Shown here one piece after another: positions 17,504 to 26,816 of a stretch of 64,000 nt of DNA. Source of the DNA: an uncultured Pelagibacteraceae bacterium (GTDB taxonomy: Bacteria; Pseudomonadota; Alphaproteobacteria; Pelagibacterales; Pelagibacteraceae). The stretch is from positions 28,078-92,077 of the forward strand of contig CACASQ010000002.1 of the NCBI GenBank assembly GCA_902535255.1, read 5' to 3'. How positions within the stretch are numbered: the stretch's first letter is position 1; the number at the start of each line of letters is the position of its first letter. The notes under the pieces were generated by a model, which was given only the letters and a program-made list of their open reading frames with translations, had not been told where the DNA came from and made no database searches. The position numbers and the translations under genes were made by a program.

Positions 17504-18937
17504 ATGAAAAGCGAAGAATTAAAAAATCAAGAATATAAATACGGCTTTACAACTGAAATTGAAAACTTTAAAGCACCCAAAGGTCTTTCAGAAGAAACAA
17601 TTAGATTTATTTCTAAAATTAAAAAAGAGCCTAAATGGATGTTGGAATGGAGACTTAAGGCTTTTAATAGACTTAATGTTTTAAAAGAACCTAATTGGCA
17701 AAAACCAAAATACCCAAAGATTGATTACCAAAATTTATATTATTATTCTGCTCCAAAAAGCATGAAAGATAAACCCAAAAGCTTAGATGAGGTAGATCCA
17801 AAGCTTCTAGAAACATATAATAAATTAGGCATTCCACTCAACGAACAGAAAAAATTAAGTGGTGTTGCTGTAGATGCAGTTTTTGACTCTGTATCCGTTG
17901 CAACAACTTTTAAAGGTGAACTTGATAAAAAAGGAATAATTTTTTGTCCGATATCTGAAGCTATTCAAAAACACCCTGAGTTAGTAAGGAAATATTTAGG
18001 ATCCGTAATTCCTATAAGCGATCATTATTTTGCGACGCTGAATTCTGCAGTATTCACAGATGGCTCATTTGTTTATATCCCTCCGAACACAAGGTGCCCA
18101 ATGGAGCTATCCACTTATTTTAGAATCAATGCATCTGAAACTGGTCAATTTGAAAGAACACTCATTATAGCAGATAAAGGAAGCTATGTAAGTTATTTAG
18201 AGGGTTGCACAGCTCCGATGAGAGATGAGAACCAATTACATGCTGCTAATGTGGAATTGGTCGCTTTAGATGATGCTGAAATAAAATATTCAACTGTACA
18301 AAATTGGTACCCAGGAGATAAAGACGGCGTTGGAGGAATTTACAATTTTGTAACTAAGAGGGGTGCATGTAGAGGTAAAAATTCGAAAATATCATGGACG
18401 CAAGTAGAAACAGGATCAGCGATTACTTGGAAATACCCAAGCTGTATTTTACAAGGTGATAATTCTGTAGGTGAGTTTTATTCTATTGCAATCACGAACA
18501 ATCATCAAAAAGCAGACACTGGCACCAAAATGATACATTTAGGTAAAAATACTAAAAGTAAAATCATCTCCAAAGGTATTTCAGCCGGTAAAGCTGATAA
18601 TACTTACAGAGGACTTGTAGATATTGGTTCGAAGGCTTCAAATTCTAGAAATTATACTCAATGTGACTCTTTATTAATGGGTAATAAATGTGGTGCTCAC
18701 ACAGTGCCTTATATTAAAAATAAAAATTCATCTTCCACAGTGGAGCATGAGGCTACAACGTCAAAAATTAATGAAGATCAATTATTTTATTGTAATCAAA
18801 GAGGACTTAATCAAGAAGAAGCTGTGAGTCTTATAGTAAATGGTTTTTGCAAGGAGGTATTGCAACAGTTACCAATGGAATTTGCGGTAGAGGCCCAAAA
18901 GCTTGTTTCAATTAGTTTAGAAGGGAGTGTGGGATAA
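17504..18937 (+). CDS. sufB: Fe-S cluster scaffold subunit SufB
   Basis: Core of the SufBC2D scaffold on which iron-sulfur clusters are built. The 477-residue length is typical. Seen: the N-terminal helical region, then the right-handed beta-helix with [29 protein letters not shown] and [39 protein letters not shown] and the C-terminal [18 protein letters not shown] follow. The conserved Cys of [16 protein letters not shown] is in the right region for the assembly site. The stop overlaps sufC by 1 base. Confidence 0.97.
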   Translation: MKSEELKNQEYKYGFTTEIENFKAPKGLSEETIRFISKIKKEPKWMLEWRLKAFNRLNVLKEPNWQKPKYPKIDYQNLYYYSAPKSMKDKPKSLDEVDPKLLETYNKLGIPLNEQKKLSGVAVDAVFDSVSVATTFKGELDKKGIIFCPISEAIQKHPELVRKYLGSVIPISDHYFATLNSAVFTDGSFVYIPPNTRCPMELSTYFRINASETGQFERTLIIADKGSYVSYLEGCTAPMRDENQLHAANVELVALDDAEIKYSTVQNWYPGDKDGVGGIYNFVTKRGACRGKNSKISWTQVETGSAITWKYPSCILQGDNSVGEFYSIAITNNHQKADTGTKMIHLGKNTKSKIISKGISAGKADNTYRGLVDIGSKASNSRNYTQCDSLLMGNKCGAHTVPYIKNKNSSSTVEHEATTSKINEDQLFYCNQRGLNQEEAVSLIVNGFCKEVLQQLPMEFAVEAQKLVSISLEGSVG

Positions 18938-19671
18938 TGCTTCAATTACAAAATTTGAAAGCATCTGTCAACGACAAGTCAATTTTAAACGGACTCAATT
19001 TAGAAATTAATCCAGGTGAAGTGCATGCTATTATGGGTCCCAATGGATCAGGAAAAAGCACTTTAGCAAACATACTCTCTGGAAAGAACGGCTACGATGT
19101 TAGTGGTGATCTAAAGTATGAGGGAGAAAATTTACAAGGTATTCCTATTGAAGAGAGAGCGCAAAGAGGAATTTTTTTAGCGTTTCAATATCCTTTAGAA
19201 ATTCCGGGAGTTAACACAACAAATTTTTTAAAAACTTCTTTAAACACTATTAGAAAAGCAAAAGGAGAAAAAGAGCTAGATACCTTATCTCTTTTAAAAT
19301 TAATAAAGGAAAAAGCTTCAGAACTAAATATTGATGAAAAGTTTCTATCAAGACAATTAAATGTTGGTTTTTCAGGCGGAGAAAAAAAGAAAAACGAAAT
19401 TCTTCAAATGAAACTATTAGAACCGAAATTGGTTATTTTAGATGAAACAGACTCTGGATTAGACATTGATGCATTAAGAATTGTTGCGGATGGTGTAAAT
19501 TCACATAAAAACAAAAATAACGCTTTTTTAATTATTACACATTATCAAAGATTGCTTGATTATATTAAACCAGATTTCATCCATGTATTGTCTAAGGGTA
19601 AAATTGTAAAAACTGGATGTGCTGATTTAGGTAAAGAACTAGAAAAAACCGGATACGAAAATTTAAGATAA
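18937..19671 (+). CDS. sufC: Fe-S assembly ATPase SufC
   Basis: A soluble ABC-type ATPase that drives shape change of the SufBCD scaffold. In 244 residues it shows Walker A GPNGSGKST, the Q-loop AFQYPLEIPG, the signature GFSGGEKKKNE and Walker B LVILDETDSGLD, with the SufC-specific D-S-G-L-D-I-D run. There is no membrane domain, and the flanking sufB and sufD fix the identity. It overlaps each neighbour by a single base. Confidence 0.97.
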   Translation: MLQLQNLKASVNDKSILNGLNLEINPGEVHAIMGPNGSGKSTLANILSGKNGYDVSGDLKYEGENLQGIPIEERAQRGIFLAFQYPLEIPGVNTTNFLKTSLNTIRKAKGEKELDTLSLLKLIKEKASELNIDEKFLSRQLNVGFSGGEKKKNEILQMKLLEPKLVILDETDSGLDIDALRIVADGVNSHKNKNNAFLIITHYQRLLDYIKPDFIHVLSKGKIVKTGCADLGKELEKTGYENLR

Positions 19672-20912
19672 TGGAAGAGTTATTTAATATAAATCTTGAT
19701 AAAATACCCATATCTTCAAAAAAAGAGAAGAGTAGTAGAAAAAAAAATCTAGAGATATTTTTAGAGAGTGGTTTTCCAAATAAAAAAGATGAAGATTGGA
19801 AATTCACAGACTTTAATTTAATTATTAAAAAAAATTTTAGAAATATAAATAATAATTTTGATTTTAGTTCTGAAAGAAAAATTGAATTCATCAATGAAAT
19901 TGACCACAACAATATTGTGATGGTCAATGGATTATACAAGTCAAGTGATTTAAAATTTGAAGAAAAAGAAAAAGTTAAAATTGAAAGCTTAAAACCAGTT
20001 GAAGAAACTAATGTACAATCAAATAACAATCTTTATTGCTTAAACAAAGCTTTATCTTTAGGAGGATTTTGTTTAGAAATACAAGACAATTATAAATGTA
20101 AAAAACCAATAATAATTTATAACTATTCCACTTCAAATTTAGATAATAAGATTATTAATAATTCAAACAAAATTAAACTAAACCAAAATAGCGAATTAAC
20201 CTTAATCGAATATAATATTAATGAAAAAAGTAAATTCATAAAAAACACTTTCGAAAACGTTGAAATAAACGATAACTCAGTTCTTAAAAGTATCACAATT
20301 CAAAAGAGGAAAAGTGATGGATATTTTTATAAAAATATATCTGGAACACAAGGGTATAACTCTAGCTACCAAAATTTTATATTAAGCTCTGGATTGAAAT
20401 TTAATAAAATAGAATTAGATATAAATTTAAATAAAGAAAACAGTAATTGTTATGTAATTTCTGGATTATGTCTGGGTAAAGGCGAACATCAAGAAATAAA
20501 AACCCGAGTGAATCACCTTGCTCCTAGATGTAAAAGTTACCAAAAAATTAAAAATGTTTTAGAAAATGATAGCAATGGAGTTTATCAAGGTAAAATATTT
20601 GTTAAAGATATCGCTCAAAAAACAGATGCATACCAGTTGAGTAAAGCTCTTATTCTAGATGATCAAGCTGAGTTCAATGCTAAACCAGAGTTAGAAATAT
20701 ATGCTGATGATGTAAAATGTTCCCATGGATCTACTTCAGGAAGTATAGACCCAGAAGCTATTTACTATTTAAAGACAAGAGGAATTGAACAATCGATAGC
20801 AAAAAAGCTTTTGATAAATGGTTTTCTTAATGAGATTTTTGAAAATATACCTGAGACAAAACTTAAGGCCCTTCTTGAAAAAAGCATAGAGGAACAGATC
20901 GATGGAATTTAG
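19671..20912 (+). CDS. sufD: Fe-S cluster assembly protein SufD
   Basis: A SufB-like partner in the SufBC2D scaffold, 413 residues. The N-terminal half is poorly conserved and very Asn/Lys-rich. The C-terminal half has the family marks: VNHLAPRCKSYQKIKNVL, the GVYQGKIFV strand, and KPELEIYADDVKCSHGSTSGSIDPEAIYYLKTRGI with the conserved cysteine and histidine (Cys-Ser-His). It overlaps sufS by 11 bases, so translation is probably coupled. Confidence 0.96.
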   Translation: MEELFNINLDKIPISSKKEKSSRKKNLEIFLESGFPNKKDEDWKFTDFNLIIKKNFRNINNNFDFSSERKIEFINEIDHNNIVMVNGLYKSSDLKFEEKEKVKIESLKPVEETNVQSNNNLYCLNKALSLGGFCLEIQDNYKCKKPIIIYNYSTSNLDNKIINNSNKIKLNQNSELTLIEYNINEKSKFIKNTFENVEINDNSVLKSITIQKRKSDGYFYKNISGTQGYNSSYQNFILSSGLKFNKIELDINLNKENSNCYVISGLCLGKGEHQEIKTRVNHLAPRCKSYQKIKNVLENDSNGVYQGKIFVKDIAQKTDAYQLSKALILDDQAEFNAKPELEIYADDVKCSHGSTSGSIDPEAIYYLKTRGIEQSIAKKLLINGFLNEIFENIPETKLKALLEKSIEEQIDGI

Positions 20913-22119
20913 AAACATAAAATCAAAATTTCCTATTTTTAAACAAAAAATTAAAGGAAAGCCTTTAATATATTTAGATAGCGCTAACTCTTCACAAAAA
21001 CCAAAAATAGTAATTGATGAGATTTCAAGGTTTTATGAAACAGAATTTTCTAACGTAGGAAGGAGCGTGCATACATTAGCGGTTAAGGCTACTAATAAAT
21101 TTGAGGAAACTAGAGACCTAATGAAATCTTACATTAATGCCAAACACAGAGAAGAAATTATTTTTACGAAAGGGGCTACAGAGGCAATAAATTTAGTGGC
21201 CAATACATATGGAGAAAAATATATAAATACTGGAGATGAAATTCTAATTACAGAGTTAGAGCATCACTCAAACTATGTGCCATGGCATTATCTTAGAAAA
21301 AAAAAGGGGGCTGTAATAAAATTTGCGTCTGTAAATGAAGACGGGGAAATTAATGTAGATGAGTTTAAAAAACAAATTACTGAAAAAACTAAAATAATTG
21401 CATTTACGCATATTTCAAATGTCACAGGTACTGTTATGCCTGTAAAAAAGATTATTGATTTAGCCAAATCAAAAAACATCCCTGTTTTAATTGATGGGAC
21501 ACAAGGAGCTCCCCACTCATTTCTTGACATTCAAAATTTAGGATGTGATTTTTATGCTATTTCTTGTCATAAGATGTATGGCCCGAACGGACTTGGCGTT
21601 CTTTATGCTAAAAAAAATTGGGTTGATAAATTACCACCATACCAAGGAGGCGGTGGTATGATTAGTGAAGTTAAAAAAGATGAAATAACTTACGCAGATT
21701 CACCCACAAAATTTGAAGCAGGGACTATGCAAACCGCAGAAGTCGTAGCATTTGCAAAATCTATAAAGTTCATTCAGAATTTAGGAATTAAAAATATAGA
21801 ACAACATGAAAGCGATATACTTGAATATGGACTAGAGAAATTAAGAAAAGATAATTCAATAAATATTATTGGTAATCCAAAAAATAGAGCATCTATAATA
21901 TCGTTTACTATTAAAGGAATTCACCCACATGATATAGCAACAATTTTAGATGATGATGGAGTAGCTATAAGAGCAGGCCACCACTGTTGTCAAATTTTAC
22001 ACGATAAACTTGGAATTTCAGCATCAGCTAGGGCTTCTATTGGAGTTTATAATGATAAAGAAGATATTGACGTTTTAAGTGAGTCAATTAATAAATGTAA
22101 AAAAGTATTTCAGATTTAA
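20902..22119 (+). CDS. sufS: Cysteine desulfurase SufS
   Basis: A PLP enzyme that takes sulfur from cysteine as a persulfide for cluster assembly. It has 405 residues. ELEHHSNYVPW, IDGTQGAPH and SCHKMYGPNGLGVLY (PLP lysine) mark the large domain, and RAGHHCCQIL holds the catalytic cysteine on its loop. This is the group II (SufS/CsdA) type. The next gene encodes a SufU-like partner instead of SufE, and it starts directly after the stop. Confidence 0.97.
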   Translation: MEFRNIKSKFPIFKQKIKGKPLIYLDSANSSQKPKIVIDEISRFYETEFSNVGRSVHTLAVKATNKFEETRDLMKSYINAKHREEIIFTKGATEAINLVANTYGEKYINTGDEILITELEHHSNYVPWHYLRKKKGAVIKFASVNEDGEINVDEFKKQITEKTKIIAFTHISNVTGTVMPVKKIIDLAKSKNIPVLIDGTQGAPHSFLDIQNLGCDFYAISCHKMYGPNGLGVLYAKKNWVDKLPPYQGGGGMISEVKKDEITYADSPTKFEAGTMQTAEVVAFAKSIKFIQNLGIKNIEQHESDILEYGLEKLRKDNSINIIGNPKNRASIISFTIKGIHPHDIATILDDDGVAIRAGHHCCQILHDKLGISASARASIGVYNDKEDIDVLSESINKCKKVFQI

Positions 22120-22563
22120 ATGGAACTAAAAGAATTATATCAAGAAATTATTTTAGATCATGCAAAGAATCCTAGAAATAAGGGAAAGTGTGAGGGTTAT
22201 AACCATGATGCAAAAGCGCATAATACTCTCTGTGGAGATAAAGTTCATATCTATTTAAAATTAGATAAAAATAAAAACATTTCAGGTCTAAGTTTTGAAG
22301 GTGAGGGATGTGCTATTTCTTTGGCATCAGCCTCAATACTTACAGATACTTTAAAAGGAAGAGATTTACATTTCTCAAAAAAAGTTACTAACGATTTTTT
22401 AAATATGCTAAAAAATAAATCAAAAATAACCCTAAATAGTCTCTCTGAAGATCAAATTACAACTATTTCCTCTTTATCTGGTGTTCAAGAATTTCCAATG
22501 AGAATTAAATGTGCGACTATGGCCTGGCATACACTTCTATCGGCACTAGAAAAAAAGGTTTAA
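22120..22563 (+). CDS. sufU: SufU/NifU-N-like Fe-S assembly protein
   Basis: A 147-residue homologue of SufU/IscU. Three cysteines in conserved contexts are seen: TLCGDKVH (with the following Asp), FEGEGCAISLAS and MRIKCATMAWHTL. In Firmicutes SufU is a zinc-bound sulfur acceptor for SufS; an alphaproteobacterial homologue in this position is usually given the same role. It could instead act as a scaffold. It is the fifth suf gene in the operon. Confidence 0.9.
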   Translation: MELKELYQEIILDHAKNPRNKGKCEGYNHDAKAHNTLCGDKVHIYLKLDKNKNISGLSFEGEGCAISLASASILTDTLKGRDLHFSKKVTNDFLNMLKNKSKITLNSLSEDQITTISSLSGVQEFPMRIKCATMAWHTLLSALEKKV

Positions 22564-22567
22564 AATA

Positions 22568-22870
22568 ATGAGTAAGTTGAAAGAAAAAATTATTACTGAA
22601 ATCAAAAAAATTTACGATCCAGAAATCCCAGTTAATATTTATGAATTGGGTTTAATATATAAAATCGAAGTAAATGAGGAAAATAAAGTGATAATTGAAA
22701 TGACACTAACTTCACCTAATTGTCCTGTAGCTGAAAGTTTGCCAAACTCAGTTAAAGAGAATATATTAAAAATTGAGGGGATAAATGATGTGAATTTAAA
22801 ATTAGTTTGGGATCCCCCTTGGACAAAAGATAAAATGTCAGAAGCGGCAAAATTAGAATTAAATTTATGA
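22568..22870 (+). CDS. sufT: SufT-like MIP18/DUF59 family protein
   Basis: A 100-residue MIP18 (DUF59) domain protein. IYDPEIPVNIYELGLIYKIEV and MTLTSPNCPVAESLP are the family hallmarks. Members help mature iron-sulfur proteins, and the embedding in the suf operon supports that. It starts 4 bases after sufU and overlaps the next gene by 4 bases. Close relatives include PaaD, but no phenylacetate genes are nearby. Confidence 0.92.
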   Translation: MSKLKEKIITEIKKIYDPEIPVNIYELGLIYKIEVNEENKVIIEMTLTSPNCPVAESLPNSVKENILKIEGINDVNLKLVWDPPWTKDKMSEAAKLELNL

Positions 22871-23205
22871 GTGAACAGGTAATTAGATTAAGCGATAATG
22901 CAGCAGAGAGAATTAAACAAATTATGTCTAAAGCTGAAAAGTCTGCGATAGGTGTTAGGGTAGGAGTAACGTCTGGCGGATGCGCAGGAATGTCTTATGT
23001 TATGGAATATGCGAAAGAAGTTAAACCAAATGAAGAGGTCATTGAAGACAAAGGAGTAAAAGTTTTTATAGATCCACAAGCAATAATGTATTTAATAGGT
23101 ACAGAAATGGATTATAAACAGGAAAAATTTTCTTCACAATTTATATTTAAAAATCCTAATGAAACTGAACGTTGTGGATGTGGAGAGTCCTTCAAAATAG
23201 CTTAA
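22867..23205 (+). CDS. sufA: A-type Fe-S carrier (SufA/IscA/ErpA family)
   Basis: A 112-residue A-type carrier that passes clusters from the scaffold to target proteins. The three conserved cysteines are in place: TSGGCAGMSYVM near residue 38 and ERCGCGESF near the C-terminus (CxC). It is the last gene of the iscR-suf operon, overlapping the SufT-like gene by 4 bases. Family members cannot be separated by sequence alone, so the symbol rests on the operon. Confidence 0.92.
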   Translation: MSEQVIRLSDNAAERIKQIMSKAEKSAIGVRVGVTSGGCAGMSYVMEYAKEVKPNEEVIEDKGVKVFIDPQAIMYLIGTEMDYKQEKFSSQFIFKNPNETERCGCGESFKIA

Positions 23206-23265
23206 TACCAAAAAAAGATTAAGGGTTGTTTTATATAAATTAAATTATTAACTTAATTATGTTAT

Positions 23266-25290
23266 ATGAAAACTACTTCTTATAAAAATAAATTGTCTCT
23301 ACTAGATAAGCTAAAAGCTAAGTCTAAAAGAGAAGCAAATATATTTTTCTCTCTATGTGAGAAAGATAGTGAAATAATTTCGGTAAAAAAATTTAAAGAT
23401 GTTTTGTTAAACTCAGGCTTGAAAGCTAAAGATAAAAGATTATATAATTTATTTCAAAATTTAGATGCCCATGGTGATAGAGTCGTATTTGAAGACTTTA
23501 TTGAGATTATTCGAAGTTCGGAGTTGATTGTTGAAAAAGCATTACGAGGTGAACTATCGATACCAGACTTTAGCTACTTTGCAAAAAATTTAGACAACAT
23601 GTTTGATGAGGTTAAAAAAATAAAATCAGGAGAGTTGGCCTCGTATATCCCACCACTAGCAAATGTTGATCCAGACCAATTCGGTGTTGCTATTGTTACA
23701 ACAGATGGTCAAATATATCAAAGAGGAGACAGTGAAGTTGATTTTTCAATTCAATCTATGTGTAAACCTTTTAATTACTGCTTTGCAATGGAAAAATTAG
23801 GACTAGAAAAAGTTCATGAACATGTTGGTCAAGAACCTTCAGGAAGACAATTTGATGATCTTACTCTATTAGCTAAAACTGCTGTCGGTCAACTTAATCG
23901 CATACCTTTTAATCCAATGGTAAACGCTGGCGCTATAATGACAGCAGGCCTTATAGAACCAGAAAACTCCCACAGTCAAAGATTAAGATATATAAGACAA
24001 CAATTTGGAAGATTAATAGGTTGGTCTCCAAATGATGAATTTAGTGCTAAGTTACCTAGATTTAATAAAGATATGGCACGACAGGAAAATTTTACAGGAT
24101 ATAATAATATTGCCATGGGTTATCTTTTGATGGCTACAGGTAATTTACCTCATACTAAAACTAAGTTGCATAACGACATTCATCCCGATCAAGATGAATT
24201 TGATTTTTACTCTGAACCTGCAGTCACAGAAGCTCTTAAACTTTATTTTAGCATATGTTCATTAGAGATGACCTCAGTAAATTTTGCAACAGCTGCTGCT
24301 ACACTTGCAAATAGTGGTGTTTGCCCTATTTCTCAAGATCGTGTGTTAAGTCAGAAAACAGTAAGAAACTGTTTACCTGTTTTACAAACTAGTGGAATGT
24401 ATAACGCCAGTGGTACATTCTTTCAACAAGTGGGATTACCAGCTAAAAGTGGAGTAGGAGGAGGAGTTATATTGATAGTTCCAAGATTAATGGGAATATG
24501 TATTTTCTCTCCTCGTTTAGATAAACAAGGTAATAGTGTGAGAGGAATTGAAATGGCAAAAAAAATTACGTCGAAATATTTAGTTCATACTTTTGATGGT
24601 ACAATGACAGATACAGACCGTCTTGATCCAAAAATACCGATTTCAAAGTGGCGTGCCAATAGTTGTGGAGAAGCTATTTGGGCAGCAAGTAACGGCAATA
24701 TTAGAACATTGGAACGACTAGTGAGTGAACAAAGAGATCTTCAAATTGGAGATTACGATATGAGAACACCTTTACATTTAGCATCAGCAGAAGGTCAGCT
24801 TGAAGCAGTTAAATTTTTACTTAAACAAGGTGTTAAACCAATTCCTGATCGTTGGGGAGGCTATGGTTATTTCGATGCAAAAAATAATAACCATAAAGAT
24901 ATTGTAAAAGAATACGAAAAACTTGATATTAATTATACTCAAGCATCACATTTAGTAGAGGACCCAAATGGAAAGACAGATAAAATGGCAATTTATGATG
25001 ATGAATTGGCAGTAATTGAATTACTATTCGCTGCTTATGAAAATAACGTTGAGGGTGTTCGAACCTTAATTGCAAAAGGAGTACCTATACATGCAGGAGA
25101 CTATGATTCTAGGACGGCTTTACATCTTGCAGCTGCTGAGGGTTGTTTAGAGGTAGTTGAGTATTTAGTCTCTCATGGACACCCATTGTTTGTTCGTGAT
25201 AGATGGGGAGCTACACCTTTAGATGAGGCTAAGAGAGAAAAGAGAAAAGCTGTATATAATTTTCTTAAAAATATTAAATATAAAAATTAA
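23266..25290 (+). CDS. glsA: Glutaminase with EF-hand-like N-terminus and ankyrin repeats
   Basis: Hydrolyses glutamine to glutamate and ammonia. The 674 residues comprise three parts. An EF-hand-like helical region (about 15-100) includes LFQNLDAHGDRVVFEDFIEII. A serine-dependent glutaminase domain (about 110-440) contains QSMCKPFNYC (catalytic S-x-x-K), VGQEPSGRQFDD and NPMVNAGAIMTAG. Ankyrin-type repeats follow (about 455-670). The repeats come as a duplicated block: GDYDMRTPLHLASAEG...PDRWGGYGYFDAK and GDYDSRTALHLAAAEG...RDRWGATPLDEAK. The same order is found in animal GLS/GLS2, whereas most bacterial glutaminases are about 310 residues. Its stop shares the TTAA at 25287-25290 with glnA. 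Confidence 0.93.
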   Translation: MKTTSYKNKLSLLDKLKAKSKREANIFFSLCEKDSEIISVKKFKDVLLNSGLKAKDKRLYNLFQNLDAHGDRVVFEDFIEIIRSSELIVEKALRGELSIPDFSYFAKNLDNMFDEVKKIKSGELASYIPPLANVDPDQFGVAIVTTDGQIYQRGDSEVDFSIQSMCKPFNYCFAMEKLGLEKVHEHVGQEPSGRQFDDLTLLAKTAVGQLNRIPFNPMVNAGAIMTAGLIEPENSHSQRLRYIRQQFGRLIGWSPNDEFSAKLPRFNKDMARQENFTGYNNIAMGYLLMATGNLPHTKTKLHNDIHPDQDEFDFYSEPAVTEALKLYFSICSLEMTSVNFATAAATLANSGVCPISQDRVLSQKTVRNCLPVLQTSGMYNASGTFFQQVGLPAKSGVGGGVILIVPRLMGICIFSPRLDKQGNSVRGIEMAKKITSKYLVHTFDGTMTDTDRLDPKIPISKWRANSCGEAIWAASNGNIRTLERLVSEQRDLQIGDYDMRTPLHLASAEGQLEAVKFLLKQGVKPIPDRWGGYGYFDAKNNNHKDIVKEYEKLDINYTQASHLVEDPNGKTDKMAIYDDELAVIELLFAAYENNVEGVRTLIAKGVPIHAGDYDSRTALHLAAAEGCLEVVEYLVSHGHPLFVRDRWGATPLDEAKREKRKAVYNFLKNIKYKN

Positions 25291-26693
25291 CAACTATAGT
25301 ACATTTCATACTCAATGGGATGAGGAGTATCTTGAAAGTTGTTCACTTCCTCCATTTTCAAGTCAATGTAGGCGTTTATTTGATCATCAGTAAAAACGCC
25401 ACCTTCAGTTAAAAATTTTCTATCTTCATCTAATGCAACACAAGCTTGACGTAAAGACGAACACACAGTGGGAATTCCTTTTAGTTCTTCGGGGCCTAGC
25501 GCATATAAGTCTTGATCCATTGGTTTACCAGGCTTAATTTTATTTTTTATGCCGTCTATCCCAGCCATAAGCATAGATGCAAAGGTTAAATATGGATTAC
25601 CAGACGCATCTCCAAATCTTACCTCCACTCTTTTACCTTTTTTACTATCACTAAATGGTATCCTGCAACTTGCTGATCTATTTCTAGATGAATATGCTAA
25701 AAGCACTGGAGCTTCAAATCCAGGAATTAGACGTTTGTAACTATTTGTAGAAGCGTTTGAAAAAGCATTTAGTGCTCTTGCATGCTTAATAATGCCACCG
25801 ATATAATATAAACATGTATCGGATAACCCAGCGTATTTATCTCCAGCAAATAGCGGTTTTTCACCACTAAAAATTGATTGATGTACGTGCATTCCTGAAC
25901 CGTTATCGTTCTTTACCGGTTTAGGCATGAAAGTAGCAGTTTTACCAAAAGAGTGAGCTACATTATGGACTGCATATTTGTAAATTTGCATAGCATCGCC
26001 TTGATTAACTAAAGTATTAAATAAAGTTCCAAGTTCATGTTGACTAGGTGCAACTTCATGGTGATGCTTTTCAACTTTGACACCCATATCTTTCATCGCT
26101 TTTAAACATTCGGATCTTAAATCTTGTGCGCTATCAACTGGTGGCACAGGGAAGTACCCTCCTTTAACTTTTGGCCTGTGTCCCATATTTCCATTTTCGT
26201 AAACTTTTCCAGTATTATAAGGACCTTCGGCACTATCAACTTCATAACTTACCTTATTCATTTGGTTAGAGAACCTTACATCATCAAACACAAAAAACTC
26301 TGGTTCAGGACCAAAATAAGCTTTATCTCCTATCTTAGTTTTTTTAAGATATTCCTCTGCTTTTTTTGCTGTTGAACGTGGATCTCTTTCATAAAATGTT
26401 TTAGAAATTGGATCCATTACGTCACAAAAAAGAGATAATGTGGTATGTGAAAAAAACGGGTCAATAAAACTGCTAGTTAGATCGGGTTTTAAAATCATAT
26501 CTGACTCATTGATTGCTTTCCAACCAGCTATAGAGGAACCGTCAAAGAAAATTCCATCATTAAGCATATCCTCATTTACAGTCAACAAGTCCTGAGTTAC
26601 GTGTTGCAATTTACCTCTCGGATCAGTAAATCTTAAATCTACGTATTCAACTTGTTTATCTTTGATAAGCTTTAATATATCTTTAGCACTCAT
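25287..26693 (-). CDS. glnA: Type I glutamine synthetase
   Basis: Makes glutamine from glutamate, ammonia and ATP; the main ammonium-assimilating enzyme. It has 468 residues, the dodecameric GSI-beta length. Seen: FDGSSIAGW, YFGPEPEFFVFDD, the ATP/metal region VEKHHHEVAPSQHELG, NGSGMHVHQS and RVEVRFGDASGNPYL. DLYALGPEE carries the tyrosine that GlnE adenylylates in related enzymes. I chose the ATG at 26693 (MSAKDILK) because AGAGG precedes it and the family starts there, although the frame stays open to 26762. Confidence 0.97.
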   Translation of the reverse strand: MSAKDILKLIKDKQVEYVDLRFTDPRGKLQHVTQDLLTVNEDMLNDGIFFDGSSIAGWKAINESDMILKPDLTSSFIDPFFSHTTLSLFCDVMDPISKTFYERDPRSTAKKAEEYLKKTKIGDKAYFGPEPEFFVFDDVRFSNQMNKVSYEVDSAEGPYNTGKVYENGNMGHRPKVKGGYFPVPPVDSAQDLRSECLKAMKDMGVKVEKHHHEVAPSQHELGTLFNTLVNQGDAMQIYKYAVHNVAHSFGKTATFMPKPVKNDNGSGMHVHQSIFSGEKPLFAGDKYAGLSDTCLYYIGGIIKHARALNAFSNASTNSYKRLIPGFEAPVLLAYSSRNRSASCRIPFSDSKKGKRVEVRFGDASGNPYLTFASMLMAGIDGIKNKIKPGKPMDQDLYALGPEELKGIPTVCSSLRQACVALDEDRKFLTEGGVFTDDQINAYIDLKMEEVNNFQDTPHPIEYEMYYSC

Positions 26694-26734
26694 TTGGTTA
26701 ACCTCTATTTTTAAGAAATTTAATAATCGAAACA

Positions 26735-26762
26735 TATATAATGAAATTTTTTGTAAGAACAA
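26735..26762 (-). promoter_or_regulatory. Possible glnA promoter
   Basis: On the minus strand TTGTTC (26757-26762) and TATATA (26735-26740) are 16 bases apart, about 40 bases before the glnA ATG. The rest of the 123-base divergent gap shows no clear NtrC dyad (TGCACC-type) and no structured leader that I can support. Confidence 0.4.
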
Positions 26763-26816
26763 TTAAAAACTGATATGAGGTATGCAATTTATACATAAAT
26801 ACAATCCAGAATTGAA

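Noticed and set aside
26694-26816. Glutamine riboswitch or NtrC site before glnA
   Set aside because: I could not find the paired elements of a known glutamine-sensing RNA or a TGCACC/GGTGCA dyad.
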